Origin: Microbispora sp. NBC_01189
Lineage (GTDB): Bacteria > Actinomycetota > Actinomycetes > Streptosporangiales > Streptosporangiaceae
Direction of reading: 5' to 3'
Length of the DNA: 64,000 nucleotides
Assembly: GCF_036010665.1 (NCBI RefSeq)
Contig: NZ_CP108581.1
Span: forward strand, 893,501 to 957,500
The notes under the pieces were generated by a model. That model had not been told where the DNA came from. It saw nothing but the letters and a program-made list of their open reading frames with translations, and did no database searches. Of this stretch, positions 1 to 8,416 are shown one piece after another (positions within the stretch are counted from its first letter, which is position 1; every line of letters starts with the position of its first letter). Position numbers and translations under genes: made by a program.

Positions 1-796
1 GGTCACGCCACAATGCGAGGTGCGCGTCCCGGTCGTCGATCAGCGCCCACGCCTCGTCCCGCACCCTGATCACGGCGAGGTCCAGCCCGAGCCGCGCGGC
101 CTCCTCGTCGCCGAGCCTGCCCCCCGAGTCGTACAGGCCGATCGCGGCGCGCACCCGCTCCAGCGCCTCGCCGACGAACCGCGCGACCTCCTCGTCCAGG
201 TCCGCCGCCGAAGTCGCCGCCTCAGTCGCCGCCTCGGCCACTGCGTGACGGGCCGCGAGGCGCGTGCGCAGGGCCGCCACGACGCGGAGCGTGGCCTGCC
301 GCATCCGCGTCCCGCCGGACGGCTGGACGGAGCGGCGCAGGCTGCCCCGGTCGGGCAGCGCGACCAGCCCGTGCATCACCGCCGTGGCCGCGACCCGGCT
401 GCCGCCGGTGTCGTACGGCGTGCCCTCGGCCGGGCAGCAGGTCGCGCTGCCGCAGGAGTAGGACCAGTAGCGCCCGCCCTCGGCCCGCAGGCTCTCCGTC
501 ACGCGGATGTCCCCGGCCCGCAGTAGCCGGGTCACCTCGTCGACGACGGGGGTCACGAGGGCGCCCGGGCCGTAGCCCACGAGGAACGCGGAGGACACCG
601 CCTCGCGGCGGAGTAACGGGACCAGCCGGTCGAGCTCCCCGGGATCGGCCGGGAGGTCCCACCGCGTCGTCAGCCGCACCTCGGGACCGGTGGACCCGGT
701 CACCACGAGGCTGTCGGCCGGGTGGAAACCGACGAGGTAGGGCACGGCGGAGAGGATGTCCGCCGGGGTCGAGAGCACGAGCTTCGGAGTCGTCAT
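1..796 (-). CDS. DUF4192 family protein, 3' end cut by the window
   Basis: Reading leftward from an ATG at 796 gives an open frame of 265 codons with no stop before base 1, so the C-terminus lies outside the window. The protein begins MTTPKLVLSTPADILSAVPYLVGFHPADS, with the phrases PADILSAVPYLVGFHP and SLVV typical of the actinobacterial DUF4192 family, whose function is unknown. A weak GAGG about 10 nt upstream fits the start. It contains a Cys-rich patch (SCGSATCCP) near residue 125. It is transcribed in the same direction as the EI24-like gene, from which it is separated by 111 bp. No enzyme motif was recognised. Confidence 0.8.
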   Translation of the reverse strand, partial: MTTPKLVLSTPADILSAVPYLVGFHPADSLVVTGSTGPEVRLTTRWDLPADPGELDRLVPLLRREAVSSAFLVGYGPGALVTPVVDEVTRLLRAGDIRVTESLRAEGGRYWSYSCGSATCCPAEGTPYDTGGSRVAATAVMHGLVALPDRGSLRRSVQPSGGTRMRQATLRVVAALRTRLAARHAVAEAATEAATSAADLDEEVARFVGEALERVRAAIGLYDSGGRLGDEEAARLGLDLAVIRVRDEAWALIDDRDAHLALWRD

Positions 797-907
797 GGCG
801 GACAGCCTCGCCGGACGGCGCCCCGCCCGGACGGCCGTCATCCGGCCCTGGGGACAACCCGCCACCTGTGGAGGGCCGGGTGGGCGCCCGGACCCCGTCG
901 GCCCCAG

Positions 908-1714
908 TCAGACGGGTTTCGTGTCCCTGGCCTGGCCTCCCGGCAGGGCCGCGGGCGCGAGCCGGAGGCGCACGAGCATGGCGGCGCCGGCGACGGCGCC
1001 CGGCATCAGAACCACGCTCAGGAACGGCACCATGAACGCGACGAAGAGCGGCACGCCGAACCCGAGCGAGGCGGACAGGTTCGACCGGAGCAGGGCGAAG
1101 CGCTCCTTGCGCCGCAGGCCCCGCCGCTCCATGGCGAGGGCGGTCAGCTCGACCGTGAGGAAGAATCCGGAGACGAACGCGCCGGCCACGGGCACCACGG
1201 TCTGGCCCACGACCGGCACGAACCCGAGCACGAACAGCGGCACCGTGAACAGCACGACGTACCACAGCGTGACGAGGCTGTCGCGGACCGACCGGAGCAG
1301 CGACGACCAGAAGGGCAGGTCGACGCCGGGAACTCCACCCAGATCCTCCTCGACCTTCTCCGAGAGCTTCTCGTAGAACGGGTCGCCGATCACGAGGGTG
1401 ACGGCGGTGAACGTCAGCACGGCGAGCGCGAGACCCACCACGACGATCATCACGCCGACCAGCGTGCGGAACACGTCGCGCCAGCTCCAGTCGTCGGCGA
1501 ACGGCGTCACCCAGGCCGCGACGTCGGTGGCGTGCGTGCCCAGCCACCCCAGCGCCGCGACGTAGAGCACGAGCGCGATCAGGGCCGGGATCAGCCCGAA
1601 CACCCACCAGCGGGGATGCCGGGCGACCCACGCGAGACCCCGCAAGCAGAAGCCGATCCCCTCGGCGAAACCGCCGACGCCACGCCGCCCGGCGGGCCGC
1701 TCGATGCCACTCAT
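908..1714 (-). CDS. EI24/CysZ-like integral membrane protein
   Basis: A 268-residue membrane protein. Hydrophobic segments lie at roughly residues 35-57, 85-110, 155-180, 180-200 and 222-250. The N-terminal pattern FAEGIGFCLRGLAWVARHP and the central GDPFYEKLSEKVEE are characteristic of the EI24 (DUF540/CysZ) family. In enteric bacteria CysZ takes part in sulfate uptake; no sulfate-assimilation gene is adjacent here, so transport of sulfate is not supported by context. The start ATG at 1714 lies 10 bp after the maf stop, suggesting co-transcription with maf. Confidence 0.75.
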   Translation of the reverse strand: MSGIERPAGRRGVGGFAEGIGFCLRGLAWVARHPRWWVFGLIPALIALVLYVAALGWLGTHATDVAAWVTPFADDWSWRDVFRTLVGVMIVVVGLALAVLTFTAVTLVIGDPFYEKLSEKVEEDLGGVPGVDLPFWSSLLRSVRDSLVTLWYVVLFTVPLFVLGFVPVVGQTVVPVAGAFVSGFFLTVELTALAMERRGLRRKERFALLRSNLSASLGFGVPLFVAFMVPFLSVVLMPGAVAGAAMLVRLRLAPAALPGGQARDTKPV

Positions 1715-1724
1715 GGCGGGCAGG

Positions 1725-2312
1725 CTAGCGCCAAAGGCGCGTCACCGGCACGCCGAGATCGGCGAGCAGGCGGCGGAGCAGCGGAAGCGAGATGCCGAGC
1801 ACGTTGCCGTGGTCGCCCTCGATGCCCTCCACGAACCAGCCGCCCAGGCCGTCGAGGGTGAACGCCCCCGCCACCCGCAGCGGCTCGCCGCTCGCGACGT
1901 ACGTGCCGATCTCCTCGTCCGACGGGGTGCCAAACCGCACCATGGTCGCGGCGACCTCGGACCGCGTGCCGCCCCCGGCGACGTCCATGACGCAGTGCCC
2001 GGTCAGCAACCGGCCGGTCCTGCCGCGCATCATGTGCCAGCGGCGCACCGCCTCCTCGGGCGTCCCCGGCTTGCCGTACGCGACGCCGTCGAGTTCGAGC
2101 ACCGAGTCGCAGCCGATCACGTAGCCGTCGCCGAGCGTCCGCGACACCGCGACGGCCTTGGCCACGGCCAGCTTCAGGCAGAGCTCCTCGGGAGTGGCGG
2201 CCGTGATCGCGTCCTCGTCGACCCCGCTGACGATCACCTTGGGGTCGAGCCCGGCCGACCGCAGGACGCCCAGCCGGGCGGGTGAGGCGGAGGCGAGTAT
2301 CAGTTCCGTCAC
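1725..2312 (-). CDS. maf: Maf-type nucleoside triphosphate pyrophosphatase
   Basis: Residues 1-20 ([20 protein letters not shown]) carry the Maf signature SASPxR, and [10 protein letters not shown] (about 67-76) supplies the conserved acidic residue D69 of the family. A second family block, [18 protein letters not shown], follows. Maf proteins hydrolyse non-canonical or modified (d)NTPs to monophosphates and are proposed as house-cleaning enzymes or division inhibitors. The GTG at 2312 is chosen because it begins the conserved domain and gives 195 aa, the usual family length; the open frame itself extends much further upstream, into the neighbouring gene region, which is a shadow. Confidence 0.9.
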   Translation of the reverse strand: MTELILASASPARLGVLRSAGLDPKVIVSGVDEDAITAATPEELCLKLAVAKAVAVSRTLGDGYVIGCDSVLELDGVAYGKPGTPEEAVRRWHMMRGRTGRLLTGHCVMDVAGGGTRSEVAATMVRFGTPSDEEIGTYVASGEPLRVAGAFTLDGLGGWFVEGIEGDHGNVLGISLPLLRRLLADLGVPVTRLWR

Positions 2313-2350
2313 ACCGCGAAGCTTAGTGCCGCGCGCAGCGGATCCGGGTC

Positions 2351-3406
2351 TCAGAGCGCCTTGACGGAGGACATCACGGCGTTGATGTCGCGCCAGCGCT
2401 TCTTCTGGCTGTCGGGGATCGTGACGAACACGACGGCGGGCTTCCTGTCCGGGACGTCCACGAGGGCGAGCGCCGCCGCCGAGGTCCGCTTCTTGCCCTT
2501 CACCGTGTAGTGCACGGTGTATCCCAGCAGCCAGCCCTCCCGCTTGCCCGCCTTCATCGGCTGGGAGGCGGTCCAGGTGATCGTCGCGCCGGACGGATGG
2601 TGGTTGAGCGTCCACCGCGCCGCCAGGAAGGCGGTGTCGCGCAGCGTCGCCTGCTGCGGGATCGGCACCGGGCAGGAGACCAGCAGCCCCCGGTACGACA
2701 TCCCCTTGACCTTCGGCAGCACCTGCCGGGAGGCGAACGGGCTCGCCTTGGCGAGCGTCCACGACTTGGTGAAGCGCGGCAGGGCGACGCCGGAACGCCG
2801 GTCCTTGACCAGGCCGCGGATGTGGGCCGGATGCCCGGGCCGGCGGCGCAGCTCGCGCTCGTTCGCGGGCAGCGTGGGCACCCGGGGATCGTGCAGGGCC
2901 GCCGCCATCGCGGTGTCGGGCGAGCCCGGCGAGGGCTCGGGGCTCACACCGGGCGGGCTCACACCGGCCTGCGGGCTGGCATTGAGCGGGCTGGCATTGA
3001 GCGGGCTGGCACTGGACAGCGGGCTCAGGCCGGGCGTGGCCACGGCTTCGGTCGCCGTGCCGATCCCCCCGCCGGTTCCCACGTCGCCCGCCACCGCGGC
3101 CGGGCTGGCCACCCCGCTCGGCAGGCCCACCTGCTGCGTCGCTCCCTGCTGGGCGGCCCCCTGGGCGACCGGAGCGGGAGCGCCCCGGCCGAGCACCACG
3201 AAGGCGACACCCGCGCCCAGGATGCCGACCCCCGCGGCCACGACGACCGCCCGATAGACCACCCGCATCGGCAGGTCCCCGAGGCCCTTGCCGGAGTTCG
3301 ACGCCGGTGCCGGCGGCGGGACCGTGATCTTCGGCAGTGGCGTGGTCTCGGCCTCGGCCGCTATGTAGGAAGGCACGGCCTTCGTCCCATTGTCCCCAGG
3401 TGACAC
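2351..3406 (-). CDS. Hypothetical membrane-anchored protein with Pro/Ser-rich stalk
   Basis: 351 residues, not matched to a family I know. A cytoplasmic N-terminus rich in Pro (about 1-47) is followed by one membrane helix (about 48-72: [20 protein letters not shown]). Next comes a low-complexity extracytoplasmic stalk (about 75-170) containing the repeat ASPLN and many PGVSP-like words, and then a folded C-terminal domain (about 185-350). The stalk is encoded partly by a 15-bp tandem repeat near 2978-3010. The architecture suggests a surface or periplasm-side domain held away from the membrane. It ends 38 bp before maf and is probably co-transcribed with it. Confidence 0.65.
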   Translation of the reverse strand: MSPGDNGTKAVPSYIAAEAETTPLPKITVPPPAPASNSGKGLGDLPMRVVYRAVVVAAGVGILGAGVAFVVLGRGAPAPVAQGAAQQGATQQVGLPSGVASPAAVAGDVGTGGGIGTATEAVATPGLSPLSSASPLNASPLNASPQAGVSPPGVSPEPSPGSPDTAMAAALHDPRVPTLPANERELRRRPGHPAHIRGLVKDRRSGVALPRFTKSWTLAKASPFASRQVLPKVKGMSYRGLLVSCPVPIPQQATLRDTAFLAARWTLNHHPSGATITWTASQPMKAGKREGWLLGYTVHYTVKGKKRTSAAALALVDVPDRKPAVVFVTIPDSQKKRWRDINAVMSSVKAL

Positions 3407-3452
3407 GATCGGGAGCGTACGGCATATCCCGGTTTTTCGGGTGCCTTCCCCA

Positions 3453-4154
3453 TCACAGATCGGGAACGCCCGCCCGCAGCCAGGGGGCGTCCACGACGAT
3501 CGTCGCCGAGCCGGGTTCGATCTCCGTGAACCCGGCGTCCCGGACCACCGGCAGGCCGCTCGCGGCCAGCGCGTCCCACCGGCCGGGACCCGCCGTCCGG
3601 ACGCGTACGGCGAAGCCGCGCCCGCGCCAGGCCGCCCTGTCCGCCTCGCCCGCGCCCCACCAGGCGAACTGCGCGCCGTGGCCCGCCTGGGCCATCGCCT
3701 TGCCCGCCGTCATCGTCAGCCGGGGGTTGACCCAGAGCACCACGTCATCGGGGCCGGGCTCCGGCGGAACGGCGTCGTCGGGGGCGTCCGCCAGATCGGT
3801 GCCCGACACCTGGAGCCGGGCGAGGTCACGCGGCCAGTCGTCCAGCGGCACCGGCGGATGCACCCGCACCTCGGCCGTGCGCACGGTGACGGTGATCCCG
3901 GGCAGGGCGAGCGCCCGCCGCCACTCGGCCCCACGGGCCCGCCTGACCACCTTCCTGATCCGGCCGTCCTGCCACTCGGCGATCTCCCTGTCCCACTCGT
4001 CCCCGTCCCACTCGTCCCCGTCCCACTCGTGCCCGTTCTCCGCGTGGTCGAGCAGCCGGGGCACGGCGGTCGCCGCCGCCTCCAGCGCGTCGGTGCGGCG
4101 CGGCGGCGCCGCCCGCTCGATGCGTACGACCAGGGGAAGAACGCGCTCGGTCAC
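3453..4154 (-). CDS. PTH2-like peptidyl-tRNA hydrolase family protein
   Basis: A 233-residue protein. Its C-terminal 110 residues resemble the archaeal-type Pth2 fold: NPRLTMTAGKAMAQAGHGAQ corresponds to the conserved GK..AQ..HA helix with the catalytic Lys, and the end block DAGFTEIEPGSATIVVDAP matches the T..xPGS.T motif. Pth2 enzymes cleave peptidyl-tRNA; bacterial actinomycete members are uncharacterised. The N-terminal 120 residues are unrelated and include three EWDGD-type repeats (residues about 40-54). The GTG start overlaps the TGA of the MFS gene by 4 bp (GTGA), implying translational coupling. Confidence 0.7.
   Translation of the reverse strand: MTERVLPLVVRIERAAPPRRTDALEAAATAVPRLLDHAENGHEWDGDEWDGDEWDREIAEWQDGRIRKVVRRARGAEWRRALALPGITVTVRTAEVRVHPPVPLDDWPRDLARLQVSGTDLADAPDDAVPPEPGPDDVVLWVNPRLTMTAGKAMAQAGHGAQFAWWGAGEADRAAWRGRGFAVRVRTAGPGRWDALAASGLPVVRDAGFTEIEPGSATIVVDAPWLRAGVPDL
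3991..4035. repeat. 15-bp tandem repeat, three copies, inside the PTH2-like gene
   Basis: The unit tcccactcgtccccg occurs three times head to tail at 3991, 4006 and 4021, the last copy with one change. It encodes the peptide EWDGD in frame, so copy-number change would lengthen or shorten the protein without a frameshift. Confidence 0.9.
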
Positions 4155-5410
4155 CCGACAAGGATCGCAGCATCGCGGCGGTCCCGGACACGCGTGACGA
4201 CACGGGACGACATGAGCGCCGCGAGCAGGCACAGCGCACCGGCGCCGTACCACGCCAGGTCGTAGTTCCCCAGATGGTCGCGGGTGACGCCGGCCACGGT
4301 GGCGACGACGGCCGCGCCGACCTGGTGGGAGGCGAAGACCCAGCCGAACACCACCGCGCCGTCCGCGCCGAAGATCCTGCGGCACAGGGCCACGGTCGGC
4401 GGCACGGTGGCCACCCAGTCGAGGCCGTAGAAGACGATGAACACCAGCATGCTCGGCTCGGTCGTGGCGGCGAACAACCGCGGCAGGACCAGCAGCGACA
4501 GCCCGCGCAGGGCGTAGTAGACGACGAGCAGGAGCCGCGCGTCCACGCGGTCGCTCAGCCACCCGGAGAAGATCGTGCCGGCGATGTCGAACACGCCGAT
4601 GACGGCCAGCAGCGAGGCCGCGACGGTCTCGGGCATGCCGTGGTCGTGGGCGGCCGGGATGAAGTGGGTGCCGACCAGGCCGTTGGTGCTCGCGCCGCAG
4701 ATGGCGAAGCCCCCGGCGAGGTACCAGAAGGAGCGGGTGCGCGCCGCGTCCCGCAGCACCCGTACGGCCCGCGCGGCGGCGCCCCCTCCCGGCGTACGGA
4801 CGACCGGCCCGTCGGCACCCAGGGCGGTCAGGCCGATCTCCTCGGGGGTGTCCCTGAGCAGGAACCACACGAGGGGAACGACGGCGAGCGCGGCCCCGGC
4901 CACCGTGAGCGAGGCCGGCCGCCAGCCCCGCTCCTCCACGAGGTGGGCGAGCAGTGGGAGGAAGACCAGCTGCCCGGTGGCACCGCCGGCCGTGAGCACG
5001 CCCGTGACCAGGCCGCGGTGCCGGACGAACCAGCGGTCGGTCAGCGTGGCGGCGAAGACGAGCGCCATCGAGCCGGAGCCCGCCCCGACCAGGACCCCCC
5101 AGAGCGCGACGAGCTGCCAGCTCGCGGTCATGAACACGGTGAGGCCGCTGCCGACGGCCACCATCAGCAGAGCGCAGGCGACCACCCGGCGCATGCCGAA
5201 GCGGTCCATCAGGGCCGCCGCGAACGGCGCGCACAGCCCGTAGAGCATGAGGTTGACCGACACCGCCAGCGAGATGGTGCCCCTCGTCCAGCCGAACTCG
5301 TCCTGCAGCGGCATGATCAGCACGCCGGGCGTCGCCCGGAAGCCGGCCGCCCCGATGATCGCGACGAAGGCGACGGCGGCCACTGTCCAGGCACGGTGTA
5401 TCGACTTCAT
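4151..5410 (-). CDS. MFS transporter
   Basis: 419 residues with 12 predicted membrane segments, in two halves separated by a charged loop near residues 190-215. Features of the family include RFGMRRVVA after TM2 and WLSDRVDARLLL in the second half. The closest general resemblance is to OFA/monocarboxylate-type MFS proteins (N-terminal FRATPGVLIMPLQDEFGWTRG). Substrate unknown. An upstream in-frame ATG exists at 5419, but GGGAGG sits 9 nt before the ATG at 5410, which is preferred. It is divergent from the GlxA/AraC regulator, a likely controller, and its stop overlaps the PTH2-like start. Confidence 0.8.
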   Translation of the reverse strand: MKSIHRAWTVAAVAFVAIIGAAGFRATPGVLIMPLQDEFGWTRGTISLAVSVNLMLYGLCAPFAAALMDRFGMRRVVACALLMVAVGSGLTVFMTASWQLVALWGVLVGAGSGSMALVFAATLTDRWFVRHRGLVTGVLTAGGATGQLVFLPLLAHLVEERGWRPASLTVAGAALAVVPLVWFLLRDTPEEIGLTALGADGPVVRTPGGGAAARAVRVLRDAARTRSFWYLAGGFAICGASTNGLVGTHFIPAAHDHGMPETVAASLLAVIGVFDIAGTIFSGWLSDRVDARLLLVVYYALRGLSLLVLPRLFAATTEPSMLVFIVFYGLDWVATVPPTVALCRRIFGADGAVVFGWVFASHQVGAAVVATVAGVTRDHLGNYDLAWYGAGALCLLAALMSSRVVTRVRDRRDAAILVG

Positions 5411-5481
5411 GGCGAGCATCCTCCCGTCGCGCCCGCCGGGCGGACAGTGGCCGGGAGGCCAACATATGAAAGAATCCGGCC

Positions 5482-6516
5482 ATGCATTCCGTGCCGCACC
5501 CCGTGCCGCACCCCGCGCCGCATTCCGGCCCGCACCGCGTCGCCGTAATGGTCCTGGACCACTTCGCGCCGCTCGACCTGGGCATCCCCGGGCAGGTGTT
5601 CCCGGCCGCTCGCAGCCATGCCCCCGGACGCGCCCCCGGACGTGGGCCGCTCTACGAGGTCGTCACCTGCTCCCCGGGGGGCCGGCCGGTGCGGACCCGG
5701 GCGGGCTACCGCGTCCTCCCCGACCACGACCTGGACGTGCTCGCCACGGCGCACACGGTGGTGGTCCCGGGCGTACACGACGGGCGCGCGCTGACGGACG
5801 GCACGCTCGACGAGGAGGTGCGCGAGGCGCTGCTGGCGGTCGCCGGGCGGGCCCGGCTGATCTCGATCTGCACCGGCGCCTTCGTGCTCGCCGCCGCCGG
5901 TCTGCTGGACGGGCGGCCCGCGACGACCCACTGGCGCAACGCCGCGGCCTTCCGCGCCCTCTTCCCCCGCGTACGGCTCGATCCGGACGTGCTGTTCATC
6001 GACGACGGCGATGTGCTGACCTCCGCCGGGGTGGCGGCGGGCATCGACCTGTGCCTGCACGTGATCCGGCGCGACCACGGCACGGAGGTGGCCAACCGTA
6101 CCGCCCGCCGGTGCGTGACGCCGCCGTTCCGCGAGGGCGGGCAGGCCCAGTACATCGAGCGGCCGCTGCCCGACCCGGCGGGGACGACCACCGCCCCCAC
6201 CCGGACGTGGATGCTGGAACATCTGGCGGAACCGGTCGACCTGACCGTCCTCGCCGCGCACGCCCGCATGAGCGTGCGGACCTTCACCCGGAGGTTCCGG
6301 GAGGAGACCGGCCTCAGCCCGGCCAGGTGGCTCACCGGGCAGCGCGTCGCGCACGCCCGCCATCTGCTGGAGACCACCGACCTGCCGGTCGACGCGATCG
6401 CCGGGAAGGCGGGGTTCGGCAGCGCGGTCTCACTCCGGCAGCACCTGCACGCCGCCGTCGGGGTGTCCCCACTCGCCTACCGGCAGACGTTCCGCACCCC
6501 GGCCGCGCTCTCCTGA
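5482..6516 (+). CDS. GlxA family transcriptional regulator (DJ-1/PfpI domain plus AraC HTH)
   Basis: 344 residues. The DJ-1/PfpI-like amidase domain occupies about residues 20-195 (VMVLDHFAPLDLGIPGQVF, then SICTGAFVLAAAGLLDGRPATTHW with the Cys nucleophile-position residue). A two-HTH AraC domain follows at about 235-340 (ARMSVRTFTRRFREETG and PVDAIAGKAGFGSAVSLRQH). Such proteins sense small amines or aldehydes and activate neighbouring catabolic or export genes. The gene is divergent from the MFS transporter across a 71-bp gap, so that gene is its most likely target. The first 17 residues are a PHP-type repeat (MHSVPHPVPHPAPHSGPH) and may not belong to the fold. Confidence 0.85.
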   Translation: MHSVPHPVPHPAPHSGPHRVAVMVLDHFAPLDLGIPGQVFPAARSHAPGRAPGRGPLYEVVTCSPGGRPVRTRAGYRVLPDHDLDVLATAHTVVVPGVHDGRALTDGTLDEEVREALLAVAGRARLISICTGAFVLAAAGLLDGRPATTHWRNAAAFRALFPRVRLDPDVLFIDDGDVLTSAGVAAGIDLCLHVIRRDHGTEVANRTARRCVTPPFREGGQAQYIERPLPDPAGTTTAPTRTWMLEHLAEPVDLTVLAAHARMSVRTFTRRFREETGLSPARWLTGQRVAHARHLLETTDLPVDAIAGKAGFGSAVSLRQHLHAAVGVSPLAYRQTFRTPAALS

Positions 6517-6523
6517 GGACTGA

Positions 6524-6730
6524 TCAGCGGCGGCCGCCCGCGACCGGCCTCCGCCGGTCGTACCGGTCGTCCGACCGGCGGCCCGGCGCGCGGCGCACCT
6601 GGGTCTGCGCCTGCTGCCGCTGATCCGCGCGCCGCTTGCGCGCGAACAGCCAGCCGAGGCCGAGCACGACCATCCCGATCGGCGTACGGGCCAGCCAGCG
6701 GGTGACGACGAGCTGAAGGATTCTCTTCAT
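6524..6730 (-). CDS. Small single-helix membrane protein
   Basis: 68 residues from the ATG at 6730: MKRILQLVVTRWLARTPIGM, then one hydrophobic helix (about residues 15-31), then a strongly basic, Arg/Gln-rich tail. It resembles small actinobacterial proteins annotated DUF6203, although I am not certain of that family. Further upstream in-frame ATGs would run the reading frame into the tRNA gene and are rejected. It converges with the GlxA-type regulator (7 bp between stops). Function unknown. Confidence 0.55.
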   Translation of the reverse strand: MKRILQLVVTRWLARTPIGMVVLGLGWLFARKRRADQRQQAQTQVRRAPGRRSDDRYDRRRPVAGGRR

Positions 6731-6775
6731 GACGCTCGCCCCTACCCGGGACGGGCGCGATAATCGCTGTTTCGG

Positions 6776-6848
6776 TGGAGCTATGGGGACTCGAACCCCA
6801 GACCCCCTCCATGCCATGGAGGTGCGCTACCAGCTGCGCTATAGCCCC
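6776..6848 (-). tRNA. tRNA-Ala (anticodon GGC), copy 1
   Basis: A 73-nt cloverleaf. The acceptor stem GGGGCTA/TAGCTCC contains the G3:U70 pair that identifies alanine tRNAs, the anticodon stem CCTCC/GGAGG carries the loop ATGGCAT (anticodon GGC), and the T loop is GGTTCGAGTCC-like. The discriminator is A73 and no CCA is encoded (the next bases are CCG). The sequence is identical to the copies at 9319 and 31540. Confidence 0.97.
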
Positions 6849-6879
6849 TTACCCACGCCGCCCAGCGGCGCGTCGCCAG

Positions 6880-6907
6880 TGTATAGGACTTCCGGGGCAG
6901 CGCCTAA
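6880..6907 (-). promoter_or_regulatory. Candidate promoter of tRNA-Ala copy 1
   Basis: On the minus strand TTAGGC and TATACA are separated by 16 nt, with the -10 ending 32 nt before the tRNA 5' end. The same -10 (TATACACT) occurs at a similar distance before copy 2, and a related pair precedes copy 3, which supports the assignment. Confidence 0.5.
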
Positions 6908-6910
6908 CCG

Positions 6911-6935
6911 AAAAAGATCCCGTCAGCCGGGGATC
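6911..6935 (-). terminator. Intrinsic terminator overlapping the stop codon of the SpoIIE phosphatase gene
   Basis: On the minus strand GATCCC and GGGATC form a 6-bp stem around an 8-nt loop, followed directly by TTTTT (A-run at 6911-6915). The TGA stop codon (6923-6925) lies in the loop, so the hairpin overlaps the end of the reading frame. Confidence 0.6.
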
Positions 6936-8377
6936 GGCATCGAGAACCACACGGTCTTCCCACCCGCGACCCGGCTCGCCCCCCAGCGCTCGGCGAGCTG
7001 GCCCACGAGGTAGAGCCCTCTGCCGTCCTCGTCGAGCAGCCCGGGCTCGCGCTGCACCGGAAGACGGTGGTTGTCGTCGCTGACCTCGCACAGCAGGTGG
7101 TCGGTGCGCAGCAGCCTGATCGTCACGGGCCGCGACGTCTGCCGTACGGCGTTGGTGACGAGTTCCGACGCGAGCAGCTCGGCCACGGGGGTCATCGACG
7201 CGAGACCCCACGCGTCGAGCGTACGGCGGACCAGGCCGCGGACCCGCGACGGCGTCATCGGCTGGGGCTCCATCATCCACTGGGCGACGTGCTCACTCGG
7301 GATGCCGCGGAAACGGATGGCCAGCATGGTGACGTCGTCGGCCCGGGCAGCCGACAGCACGGCGTCGGTCAGGTCCTCGATCGGGGTCCCGTCCGAGAGC
7401 CGGCGGCGCAGATCCTCCACCTTCTGGCCGATGTCCTCCCCACGTTCCTCCACGAGCCCGTCGGTGTAGAGGACGAGCATGCTGCCGTCCTCCGCCGCGA
7501 TCTCCATCGTCTCGAACGGAGTGCGACCCAGCCCGATCGGCGGGCACCGAGGCGGCGACAGCACCTCCGCCCGGCCGTCCGCGCCCAGGAGGATCGGCGG
7601 CAGGTGGCCCGCGCTCGCGATCGTGCACCGGCGCAGCACCGGGTCGTACACGCAGTAGACGCAGGTCGTGATGGTCTGCTCGGCCAGCCGCTGCGCCACG
7701 TCGTCGAGCGAGTGGAGCACCTGCTCGGCCGGGAGGTCGAGCGCGGCCAGGGTCTGCACGACCGTGCGCAGCCGGCCCATCACGGCCGCGGCGGCGGGCC
7801 CGTGCCCCATCACGTCGCCGACGACCAGGGCCACCCTGCTGCCCGGCAGTGGGATCACGTCGTACCAGTCGCCGCCCACCCGCTCGGCCGCCGGCCGGTA
7901 CCGGTAGGAGATCTCCAGCCCGGGCAGGTCGGGCGGGGCGCCCGGGCGCATGTCACGCTCCAGCGTCTCGACGATCTCGACCTGGCTGCGGTCGCGCCGG
8001 CCGTGGAAGATCGTGAGCGCCACGGGCACGGCGAACTGTCCCGCGGCGAACAGGTCCGCCGGGCCGAAGGGCGGCCGCCCGGCGTCGCGCGCCAGCAGCA
8101 CGCAGCCCACGACCGTTCCGTACGCCCGGAGCGGCACGGCGAGCAGGCGCCCGTCGAGCAGGGCGGTCTCACCGGCCCATTCACCGGCGTCGTCGCCGGT
8201 CCACCGCAGCGGGAGCCGTTCGCCGGGATCGACCCGGTGCCAGACGGCGCCGTCCACGTAGACCGCGGCGGCGTCGGCCAGCCCCGGCACCGCCGCCTCG
8301 CACAGGGCCCTGGTCGCCTCCTCCGGGCCGGGGCTGTCGCCCACGGCCCGGACGATCGCGCTGACGTCGTGCAGCAT
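6923..8377 (-). CDS. GAF-SpoIIE protein phosphatase with C-terminal HATPase domain
   Basis: 484 residues in three parts: a GAF-like sensor (about 1-140); a PP2C/SpoIIE serine-threonine phosphatase (about 150-350) with the metal-binding GGDWYDV, GDVMGHG, LYTDGLVE and DDVTMLAIRF; and a C-terminal anti-sigma-type histidine-kinase-like ATPase (about 365-480: ELLASELVTNAVRQT, with the ATP-lid motif GRGLYLV). Proteins of this build act in partner-switching control of sigma factors, dephosphorylating anti-anti-sigma proteins. No sigma or STAS gene is adjacent. A GTG at 8404 lengthens the frame by 9 codons; the ATG at 8377 has GGGGA 10 nt upstream and starts the GAF region. Confidence 0.85.
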   Translation of the reverse strand: MLHDVSAIVRAVGDSPGPEEATRALCEAAVPGLADAAAVYVDGAVWHRVDPGERLPLRWTGDDAGEWAGETALLDGRLLAVPLRAYGTVVGCVLLARDAGRPPFGPADLFAAGQFAVPVALTIFHGRRDRSQVEIVETLERDMRPGAPPDLPGLEISYRYRPAAERVGGDWYDVIPLPGSRVALVVGDVMGHGPAAAAVMGRLRTVVQTLAALDLPAEQVLHSLDDVAQRLAEQTITTCVYCVYDPVLRRCTIASAGHLPPILLGADGRAEVLSPPRCPPIGLGRTPFETMEIAAEDGSMLVLYTDGLVEERGEDIGQKVEDLRRRLSDGTPIEDLTDAVLSAARADDVTMLAIRFRGIPSEHVAQWMMEPQPMTPSRVRGLVRRTLDAWGLASMTPVAELLASELVTNAVRQTSRPVTIRLLRTDHLLCEVSDDNHRLPVQREPGLLDEDGRGLYLVGQLAERWGASRVAGGKTVWFSMPIPG

Positions 8378-8416
8378 GGTCGACGGATCCCCGTCTCCCC
8401 ACACGGATGCGGCCGT

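Noticed and set aside
222..1631. Long minus-strand frame of 469 codons
   Set aside because: It overlaps the DUF4192 and EI24-like genes in another frame, is Arg/Gly/Pro-rich without motifs, and is a shadow of GC-rich third positions.
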